Assembly: GCA_919902475.1 (NCBI GenBank)
Contig: CAKKRA010000005.1
Span: 1-8,077, forward strand
DNA length: 8,077 bases
Direction: 5' to 3'
Source of the DNA: Nitrospiria bacterium
Lineage (GTDB): Bacteria > Nitrospirota > CAKKRA01 > 9FT-COMBO-42-15
Under the pieces are notes generated by a model. The model saw only the letters and a program-made list of their open reading frames with translations. It was not told where the DNA came from and ran no database searches. Shown piece after piece: positions 1-5,184 of the stretch; position 1 is the stretch's first letter, and each line of letters begins with the position of its first letter. A program made the position numbers and the translations under genes.

Positions 1-2
1 GC

Positions 3-560
3 GGGAAGGTATTTCTTGATTTAAAATATCATGATATACCTGATACAGTTGCCCGCGCTGCAAGAGAGGCAGCAAGGCTCGGCGTGTTTATGTTCAATGT
101 CCATTCCTTAGGCGGCATGGATATGATGAAGAAGTGCTTTGAGGCATCATGTGAAACAGCAGAAAAAGAGGGCTTACAGAGGCCGAAGGTTCTTGCAGTA
201 ACGCTTCTTACAAGCATTACCCTTGAGGCGCTTCATAATGAAATAGGCATTAAAAGCAAGAGTATGGAGGACGAGGTAAAGAGATTGGCAAGCATGGCAT
301 CTGATGCCGGCCTTGACGGCGTTGTTTCATCGCCGCAGGAGATTAAGGCTGTTAGGGAAATATGCGGCAAGGATTTTTTGATTGTAACCCCGGGTGTAAG
401 ACCTGTGGGATCTAAAATGGATGACCAGAAAAGAATATCAATACCAAAAGAGGCGATAAAGGCAGGCGCTGATTATATTGTTGTCGGCAGGCCTATTATA
501 AAGGCAGATGACCCTGCAAAGGCAGCAGAGGTAATAATCAATGAGATGGAGGAGAGATGA
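3..560 (+). CDS. pyrF: orotidine 5'-phosphate decarboxylase, 3' part (N-terminus outside window)
   Basis: This gene catalyses the last step of UMP synthesis in the cytoplasm, decarboxylating OMP to UMP. The reading frame is open from the window edge, and 185 residues are visible. Family members are usually about 230-240 residues, so about 45-55 are missing. The fragment opens almost directly with the catalytic signature DLKYHDIPDTV, in which Asp6, Lys8 and Asp11 of the fragment form the charged Asp/Lys network of the active site. The end carries the phosphate-binding barrel motifs TPGVRP and IVVGRPI, typical of the compact bacterial PyrF. An internal ATG at 84 is not the start, because the catalytic motif lies upstream of it. 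The stop codon overlaps the pyrE start as ATGA, so the two are translationally coupled. No lesion is seen. Confidence 0.96.
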   Translation, partial: GKVFLDLKYHDIPDTVARAAREAARLGVFMFNVHSLGGMDMMKKCFEASCETAEKEGLQRPKVLAVTLLTSITLEALHNEIGIKSKSMEDEVKRLASMASDAGLDGVVSSPQEIKAVREICGKDFLIVTPGVRPVGSKMDDQKRISIPKEAIKAGADYIVVGRPIIKADDPAKAAEVIINEMEER

Positions 561-1135
561 CGCAGGAAGAAATAATAGCTATCTACAAAAAATCAGGGGC
601 ATTATTGGAAGGGCATTATGAGCTTAGCTCCGGGCTGCACAGCCCTTCTTATCTTCAATCTGCGCTTGTGCTTCAGCATCCAGAATATGCATCAATGCTA
701 TGCAAAAAGCTTGCAGAGGTTTTTAAGGACAGGAAGATAGAGGTTGTAATAGCGCCTGCGCTCGGCGGGATTATTGTTGCCTACGAGGTTGCAAGGCATC
801 TTAATGTGCGGGCTGTCTTTGCAGAGAGAGAAAAGGGAGAGCTTACCTTGAGAAGAGGATTTAATATTAAAGAGGGTGAAAGGACGCTCGTTGTTGAGGA
901 TGTTATAACAACAGGCCTCTCTGTTAAAGAGACGATTGCGGCAGTAGAAAAGAACAAGGGTATGCTCGTTGGAGTAGGTTCGCTTATAGACAGAAGCGGC
1001 GGAAAGGCAGAGATAGGGCATCCGTATCATTCCCTTGTAGTGCTTAATGTGCCTGCTTATAAATTAGCAGATTGTCCTCTTTGCAAGTCAGGCAAAAAGA
1101 TTACAAAGCCAGGCAGCAGAGATTTAAGAGGATAA
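557..1135 (+). CDS. pyrE: orotate phosphoribosyltransferase (Thermus-type)
   Basis: This cytoplasmic enzyme transfers the phosphoribosyl group of PRPP to orotate, giving OMP, the substrate of the neighbouring PyrF. The protein has 192 residues, normal for the family. The type I phosphoribosyltransferase PRPP-binding motif VVEDVITTG lies at about residues 112-120, with acidic Glu114-Asp115. An N-terminal orotate-side segment SSGLHSPSY lies at 24-32, and the flexible-loop-like stretch EREKGELTLRRGF at 90-102. The tail CPLCKSGKKITKPGSR, with a Cys173-x-x-Cys176 pair, is characteristic of the Thermus-type PyrE subgroup rather than the E. coli type. The ATG sits in the ATGA overlap with pyrF, and GAGGAG lies just upstream. 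trpE starts 5 bases after the stop, so all three genes are probably co-transcribed. Confidence 0.95.
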   Translation: MTQEEIIAIYKKSGALLEGHYELSSGLHSPSYLQSALVLQHPEYASMLCKKLAEVFKDRKIEVVIAPALGGIIVAYEVARHLNVRAVFAEREKGELTLRRGFNIKEGERTLVVEDVITTGLSVKETIAAVEKNKGMLVGVGSLIDRSGGKAEIGHPYHSLVVLNVPAYKLADCPLCKSGKKITKPGSRDLRG

Positions 1136-1140
1136 GGCAG

Positions 1141-2586
1141 TTGCGTGTAACACCGATATATAAAGAACTTCCAGCAGAAGACCGCACCCCTCTTGAGATT
1201 TACGAGAAGCTGAAGAAGGGGAAACACTCCTTTCTTTTAGAAAGCATCAATGGCACTTCAAAGACAGCTCAATATTCCTTTATTGGATGCGATCCATTCA
1301 TTGTCTTTAAATCAAATGGCAATGAGACTGAGCTTATCTATGAAGGTAAAAGGGCAATTACAAGAAAGGACCCTTTATTAAAGCTCAAGGAGCTGATGGG
1401 TAATTTTAAGATTGAAAGAATAAAAAACCTTCCGCCATTTTTTGGAGGCGCTGTTGGGTTTTTCAGCTATGACCTTGTGCATACATTTGAAAAGCTGCCT
1501 TCTAAGGCAAAGAAGGATATAAATATTCCAGACATAAATATTATCCTCACTGATACAGTAATTGCCTTTGACCATTTCAAGAATACTATAACAATAATTA
1601 TCATCCCTGCCATCAGGCATCTTGGCTTTGGATACAATACAATAACATCCGGACTTTTAAGGGACTGCAAGCAGGATGCGGAAAAAAAGATAGAGGAGAT
1701 TGTTAATCTGATAAACAGCCCTGCAGCAGCAGATCAAACTACCTCAGTAAAAGAAAAGAGGATAAGGCCTGTATCAAATCTTACTAAGGAAGGATATATG
1801 TCAATGGTAAAGAAGTGCAAGGAATACATTGCAGCAGGCGACATATATCAGGCAAACCTTTCACAGCGGCTCTCTGCAAAGATTGGTTCTGTGAAGCCTG
1901 TTGAGCTTTACAGGAGATTAAGGGAGATAAATCCCTCGCCCTTTTCAGCGCTCATTGAGTTTGATGATATTGCTCTGGTAAGCTCGTCTCCAGAAAGGCT
2001 GATTAAATTAGAAGGCAGTAATGTGGAGACAAGGCCTATTGCAGGCACAAGGCCAAGGGGAAAGACAGAAAATGAGGATAAGGAGATGCACGGCGAGCTT
2101 ATTGCAAATGAAAAGGAGAGGGCAGAGCATATAATGCTGATTGACCTTGAAAGGAATGATATAGGTCGGGTATGTGAATACGGAAGTGTTATTGTGGATG
2201 AGTTTATGACAACTGAGGATTATTCTCATGTGATACATATAGCATCTAATATAAAAGGCAGATTAAAAAAGGATAAGGACGGCTTTGATTTGATTAAGGC
2301 AGTCTTTCCAGGCGGCACGATTACAGGCGTGCCAAAGATCAGATGCATGGAGATTATAGATGAGCTTGAGCCTGTTGCAAGGGGTCCTTATACCGGCTCA
2401 ATCGGCTATATAAGCTTTGCCGGTGATATAGACTTGAACATTATAATCAGGACATTTGTCATTAAGAATGGTCAAGCCTATGTTCAGGCAGGCGCTGGTA
2501 TTGTTGCAGACTCTGATCCTGAAAAAGAATATTACGAAACCCTGCACAAGGCAGAGGCGCTGTTAAAGGTGCTGGAGGAAATTTAG
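1141..2586 (+). CDS. trpE: anthranilate synthase component I
   Basis: This is the large subunit of anthranilate synthase, converting chorismate to anthranilate with ammonia from a TrpG-type glutaminase, the first step of tryptophan synthesis. From the TTG at 1141 it has 481 residues. The N-terminal domain has the LLES motif (32-35) and a later NPSPFSALIEF segment; in this family both line the tryptophan feedback site. The chorismate-binding domain has PIAGTRPRG (299-307), the acidic metal-binding helix region with HIMLIDLERND, and FPGGTITGVPK (about 389-399). Ala301 in PIAGT marks TrpE; PabB enzymes normally have Lys there. I chose TTG 1141 because AAGAGGA lies about 8 bases upstream and MRVTPIYKEL matches the usual TrpE N-terminus. 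The frame stays open back to TTG 1072, but that stretch lies over the pyrE end. No trpG follows. Confidence 0.93.
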   Translation: MRVTPIYKELPAEDRTPLEIYEKLKKGKHSFLLESINGTSKTAQYSFIGCDPFIVFKSNGNETELIYEGKRAITRKDPLLKLKELMGNFKIERIKNLPPFFGGAVGFFSYDLVHTFEKLPSKAKKDINIPDINIILTDTVIAFDHFKNTITIIIIPAIRHLGFGYNTITSGLLRDCKQDAEKKIEEIVNLINSPAAADQTTSVKEKRIRPVSNLTKEGYMSMVKKCKEYIAAGDIYQANLSQRLSAKIGSVKPVELYRRLREINPSPFSALIEFDDIALVSSSPERLIKLEGSNVETRPIAGTRPRGKTENEDKEMHGELIANEKERAEHIMLIDLERNDIGRVCEYGSVIVDEFMTTEDYSHVIHIASNIKGRLKKDKDGFDLIKAVFPGGTITGVPKIRCMEIIDELEPVARGPYTGSIGYISFAGDIDLNIIIRTFVIKNGQAYVQAGAGIVADSDPEKEYYETLHKAEALLKVLEEI

Positions 2587-2686
2587 CTAACTGCAAACGC
2601 AATAAAAGTGAATTGACTAAGGGGGATGCTTAAAGCTTTCTCTTAGCCTGTAGCAATAAAAAAAAGATAAAAGAAGGCTGTTTGGC

Positions 2687-2709
2687 ATGTGAAAATAACA
2701 CATTTTTTT
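2687..2709 (+). terminator. weak hairpin with T-tract downstream of trpE
   Basis: ATGTG (2687-2691) and CACAT (2699-2703) form a 5-bp stem with a 7-base loop, followed directly by seven T residues. The layout is that of a Rho-independent terminator about 100 bases after the trpE stop. The stem is short and A/T-rich, so termination would be weak at best. Confidence 0.25.
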
Positions 2710-2814
2710 GATTTCCTCTAATGAGTGTGATTAAGTATAGATGGTAGGGGTTGCAAATAAAGCATATTTTTACTAATGTGCAGAAACCGCTGCCCAGTTA
2801 GCTGAAATTTAGGG

Positions 2815-2837
2815 CAATTGGGGTTGAACCCAAATTG
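2815..2837. repeat. 23-base near-perfect palindrome (possible operator or hairpin)
   Basis: Two 11-base arms, CAATTGGGGTT and AACCCAAATTG, flank a single central G and are complementary except for one position. As RNA it could fold into a hairpin with a TTGAA loop. It lies about 47 bases upstream of the -35 box of the HD gene, so a repressor or activator site is possible. A downstream stretch TACATTTTA gives only a poor U-tract, which argues against a good terminator. Function unknown. Confidence 0.4.
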
Positions 2838-2883
2838 TACATTTTACTCCTCTGTATTGCTTGTGTTTATTGAGCCCGCAGCC

Positions 2884-2911
2884 TTGACACCCGCATTACT
2901 GCAAGTATAGA
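2884..2911 (+). promoter_or_regulatory. sigma-70-type promoter for the HD-domain gene
   Basis: A perfect -35 box TTGACA (2884-2889) is followed after 16 bases by TATAGA (2906-2911), which matches four of six bases of the -10 consensus. Transcription would begin near 2918, about 20 bases before the ATG at 2940. The position right upstream of a gene that follows a long gap supports it. Not tested. Confidence 0.55.
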
Positions 2912-2939
2912 ATGAGGAGATGCGTATGAGGCTTAGGAT

Positions 2940-3443
2940 ATGAAATCTGAAAAAGAGATATCATTATTAAAAGATATAGGGTGCCCTGATAAGGTTATAG
3001 AGCATGTTATTGCTGTGGCAGAGGTTGCTTTAAGCATTGCTGATGAGGTTAAGATACCTGTTGATAAGGAATTAATCAGGCTTGGCTCACTGCTGCATGA
3101 TATTGGAAGGGCGAAGACCCACGGGATTGATCATGCAGTAGTAGGGGCGGAGATGGCTGCAGAGCTGGGAATGGATGAGCGGATTGTAAGGATTATTGAA
3201 AGGCATATTGGAGCAGGCATACCTGCAGATGAGGCGCGTGCGCTGGGTCTGCCTTATAAGGATTATCTACCTATCAGCCCTGAAGAGAAGATTGTTGCAC
3301 ATGCAGACAACCTATTAAGCGGAAGCAGGGTAACCTCTTTTGAGGAATCATTGCAAAGATTTAAAAACCTTCTTGGTATAGACCATCCTGCAGTTGAACG
3401 GTTTTTAAAACTACATGATGAGATAGGAGGATGGAAGCGATAG
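2940..3443 (+). CDS. HD-domain phosphohydrolase, TIGR00295-like
   Basis: This is a soluble 167-residue protein that is essentially a single HD domain. HD proteins are metal-dependent phosphohydrolases acting on nucleotides or phosphodiesters; the substrate here is unknown. The metal ligand set is complete: His22, the His53-Asp54 pair in LLHDIGR, His61 and His65 in the next turn, His89 in ERHIGAG, and Asp123 in KIVAHADNL. Overall shape and spacing resemble the small HDIG family TIGR00295, which I recall as described mainly from archaea; that assignment is from memory. GAGG at 2928-2931 is 8 bases before the ATG. The gene appears to have its own promoter and to be monocistronic. It ends 2 bases from the convergent ccsA. 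No signal peptide or membrane segment is visible. Confidence 0.85.
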   Translation: MKSEKEISLLKDIGCPDKVIEHVIAVAEVALSIADEVKIPVDKELIRLGSLLHDIGRAKTHGIDHAVVGAEMAAELGMDERIVRIIERHIGAGIPADEARALGLPYKDYLPISPEEKIVAHADNLLSGSRVTSFEESLQRFKNLLGIDHPAVERFLKLHDEIGGWKR

Positions 3444-3445
3444 GC

Positions 3446-4252
3446 CTAAAACTGATGTGAGCTTTTCATAAGAAGGCCGACGCCGATATAGGTAAAGAGT
3501 ACAATAATAAAGCCGATTATATTCAAATAGGCGATCCTCTCCTTTTGCCATTCCTTAATAAGCCACGCATGAAGGATGCCGGCATAATATATCCAGATGA
3601 TTAATGACCATATCTCTTTTGGCGTCCATAAAAGATATGTGCCCCATGCATAGAATGCCCAGATTCCTCCGCTTATCATGCCTGCTGAAAACAGCGCGAA
3701 CCCCCAGAGGATGGCATTATATGAGACATTATCCATTAGCTTTTTTGACGGCATCTGTAATCTGCTGTGCAGCCTCTTAAATTGCATGGCAATGCCCATT
3801 GAAAAGGCAATTGCAAACATGGCATAGCTTAAGAATGACGCTGCAACATGAACCTCAAACCAGAGTGTATTTAATACAGGTATCTTTGGGGTCATCCCTT
3901 TTGGCGGAATGAGCGCTAAAAATCCCATAATCAGCATCACAGGCATTACAAGGCCGCCTATTGATTTCTCTTTATAGATAAATTCTATTATTAGATATGA
4001 AAGAACAATTGACCATGCAAAAAAGGAGAGTGATTCAAAAAGCCCGACAAATGGCGCATGGCCTGAGACAGACCATCTGTAGGCAAGAAAGGCTGTGTGA
4101 AACAAAAGGCCTGCTGAAATTGATGAGAAGCCGATTATATAAGAGGCCTTTCTTTTTGACAAAAGATGGTCAATATAAGAAATTGTCCCAATAAAATAAA
4201 AGCCGAGTGCAATATAGTATGTAATTAAAGATTGCTCAATGCCCTGCAACAA
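3446..4252 (-). CDS. ccsA: cytochrome c assembly protein, CcsA/ResC family (System II)
   Basis: This is an inner-membrane protein of System II cytochrome c maturation, which with its CcsB/ResB partner delivers haem for covalent attachment to apocytochromes outside the membrane. From the TTG at 4252 it has 268 residues and about eight hydrophobic helices. The family segment SGHAPF...ESLSFFAW lies near residues 63-80. Candidate external haem ligands are His135 (FEVHVAASFLSY) and His228 (ILHAWL). The haem-handling WWD segment at 203-213 reads WGTYLLWTPKE: the second Trp and the Asp of the usual W-G-x-Y-W-x-W-D-P-K-E are replaced by Leu and Thr. The start overlaps the end of the esterase gene by 17 bases. 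AGGAGG 9 bases before TTG 4252 favours it over ATG 4270. No ResB-like gene or hemA is in the window. Confidence 0.88.
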   Translation of the reverse strand: MLQGIEQSLITYYIALGFYFIGTISYIDHLLSKRKASYIIGFSSISAGLLFHTAFLAYRWSVSGHAPFVGLFESLSFFAWSIVLSYLIIEFIYKEKSIGGLVMPVMLIMGFLALIPPKGMTPKIPVLNTLWFEVHVAASFLSYAMFAIAFSMGIAMQFKRLHSRLQMPSKKLMDNVSYNAILWGFALFSAGMISGGIWAFYAWGTYLLWTPKEIWSLIIWIYYAGILHAWLIKEWQKERIAYLNIIGFIIVLFTYIGVGLLMKSSHQF

Positions 4253-5123
4253 ACCTATACACCTCCTCATTTACTCTATCTCTGTCATAGTCCAGCGTTA
4301 TTATATGACCTGAGCGCTCAAGCCATACAACCTTTTTATCTGTTGATGCAGCATTCTTGTAAATATATTCTGGACCTTCATCAGAAAGGTCTATGTCGCC
4401 TTTAGATTGTATAATCAGGATTGGGCATGTAATCTTTGGCAACAATTCCCTTGCCTCTCTCATGGTATTAATAAGATGTTTGAGTGTATTAACTGGATAA
4501 AATTCATAAAACGGATTGCTCTCATCTACAGACGGGTCTTTTACATCAGGCAGATGCGGCTTTTTTAAATAAGAATAAAAGAAAAAAAGATTGAGAAGTT
4601 TTATCTGGCTCTCAACTGAAAGCATGTCCTTTTCCTTTTTCTTAAGATACACAGCAGGGCTTAATAGCGCTATGCCGTCAACCTGATAATTAGCAGCAAG
4701 CTTAATTGCAATGGCGCTGCCAATGGAAAATCCTGCTATATAAACTGTTTTATATTCTTTTTTCATCCTTATCAGCGCATCCTCTGCTGCCTTGTACCAA
4801 TCCTCTTTTGTTGTTTTTTTCAGCTCCCTCGGCGTACTGCCATGACCAGGGAGCAGGATGCCGTAAGAGCTGATATTGCGTTCTGAAAGGTATCTTGCCA
4901 ATGGAAGCATCTCCCTTGATGTGCCTGTGTATCCGTGAATCAGGAGTACGGCTGTGCCGCCCTTTTTAAATTCAAATGGGCCTATGCCTTTTATCAGACC
5001 TGTGGCGATGTCAACATCTAATTTTTTGATGCTCTTTGATAAGGCATAATTTATATACAGCAAATAGCAGCCATAGGAACCAAGAAGTAAAAATAATAAT
5101 ATAAGATATAGTTTGATGTTCAT
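4236..5123 (-). CDS. membrane-anchored alpha/beta hydrolase, Est30-like carboxylesterase
   Basis: This is a 295-residue serine hydrolase, probably a carboxylesterase or monoacylglycerol-lipase-type enzyme; the natural substrate is unknown. The oxyanion strand motif LLIHGYTGT is at about 60-68, the nucleophile elbow GFSIG at 131-135 (Ser133), the acid is probably Asp243 in QSKGD, and the catalytic His273 is in SGHIITLD. The SGHIITLD...D...EEVYRF ending closely resembles Geobacillus Est30-type carboxylesterases. A hydrophobic segment at residues 5-24, followed by Lys-rich sequence, looks like an uncleaved anchor. Cys19 lacks a proper lipobox. The orientation is uncertain. A weak site AATAGG precedes the ATG by 7 bases. 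The gene lies 61 bases after the response regulator gene and overlaps ccsA at its end. Confidence 0.87.
   Translation of the reverse strand: MNIKLYLILLFLLLGSYGCYLLYINYALSKSIKKLDVDIATGLIKGIGPFEFKKGGTAVLLIHGYTGTSREMLPLARYLSERNISSYGILLPGHGSTPRELKKTTKEDWYKAAEDALIRMKKEYKTVYIAGFSIGSAIAIKLAANYQVDGIALLSPAVYLKKKEKDMLSVESQIKLLNLFFFYSYLKKPHLPDVKDPSVDESNPFYEFYPVNTLKHLINTMREARELLPKITCPILIIQSKGDIDLSDEGPEYIYKNAASTDKKVVWLERSGHIITLDYDRDRVNEEVYRFVAGH
4262..4267 (-). promoter_or_regulatory. strong ribosome binding site that decides the ccsA start
   Basis: On the minus strand a perfect AGGAGG lies 9 bases before TTG 4252 (12 before a second TTG at 4249). The upstream in-frame ATG at 4270 is directly adjacent to this site, so the site cannot serve it, and that ATG has only a poor site of its own. 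The ribosome site lies inside the 3' end of the esterase gene, which suggests translational coupling. Confidence 0.6.
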
Positions 5124-5130
5124 ATTAAAA

Positions 5131-5159
5131 CCTATTCCTATCTAACACACATATTATCA
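5131..5159 (-). promoter_or_regulatory. possible extended -10 promoter and ribosome site for the esterase gene
   Basis: On the minus strand TGATAATAT (5159-5151) fits an extended -10 element, TGn followed by TAATAT. No good -35 box lies 16-18 bases upstream. GGAATAGG (5138-5131) follows, and the ATG comes 7 bases after that. The esterase and ccsA could be transcribed from here separately from the kinase and regulator. The evidence is weak because the spacer is A/T-rich and such matches are common there. Confidence 0.25.
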
Positions 5160-5181
5160 GATTTAGTCTATCGCTAAATCT
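5159..5181 (-). repeat. 8-bp perfect inverted repeat between regulator and esterase genes
   Basis: AGATTTAG (5159-5166 on the + strand is its left arm) and CTAAATCT (5174-5181) are perfectly complementary around a 7-base loop. It starts 3 bases after the regulator stop codon in the minus direction. It could be a hairpin that attenuates transcription or protects the message, or a protein binding site. No U-tract follows in the direction of transcription, so a classic terminator is unlikely. Confidence 0.4.
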
Positions 5182-5184
5182 AAA

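Larger units (their letters stand above)
2587..2939. other. non-coding gap between trpE and the HD gene
   Basis: This gap of 353 bases has no convincing coding frame on either strand. It is richer in A/T and homopolymers than the flanking genes, for example the A-run near 2658-2665 and the T-run at 2703-2709. It holds a weak hairpin plus T-tract, a 23-base near-palindrome and a sigma-70-like promoter, each listed separately. I see no tRNA, recognisable riboswitch, insertion-sequence end or gene remnant. A pseudogene too decayed to recognise cannot be excluded by eye. Confidence 0.6.

Noticed and set aside
1072..1140. TTG 1072 as the trpE start
   Set aside because: The added residues come from the 3' end of pyrE read in another frame and do not resemble a TrpE N-terminus; TTG 1141 has a better ribosome site.
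1141..2586. PabB (aminodeoxychorismate synthase) instead of TrpE
   Set aside because: The PIAGT motif has Ala where PabB enzymes normally have the catalytic Lys, and the LLES motif and full N-terminal domain fit TrpE.
2645..2683. hairpin AGCCT/AGGCT as the trpE terminator
   Set aside because: The stem is only 5-6 bp with a loop of about 25 A-rich bases and just three T residues after it.
2684..2700. sigma-54 promoter beginning TTGGCATG
   Set aside because: The -24-like TGGCATG is not followed by a GC-containing -12 element at the right spacing; TTGCA at 2750 likewise lacks a GG at -24.
2815..2837. T-arm of a tRNA (GGGTTGAACCC)
   Set aside because: It lacks the TTCGA loop pattern, and no acceptor, D or anticodon arms are found around it.
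5070..5108. lipoprotein signal in the esterase (Cys19)
   Set aside because: The residues before Cys are Ser-Tyr-Gly, which lack the Leu at -3 and the small residue at -2 needed for a lipobox; a plain membrane anchor fits better.
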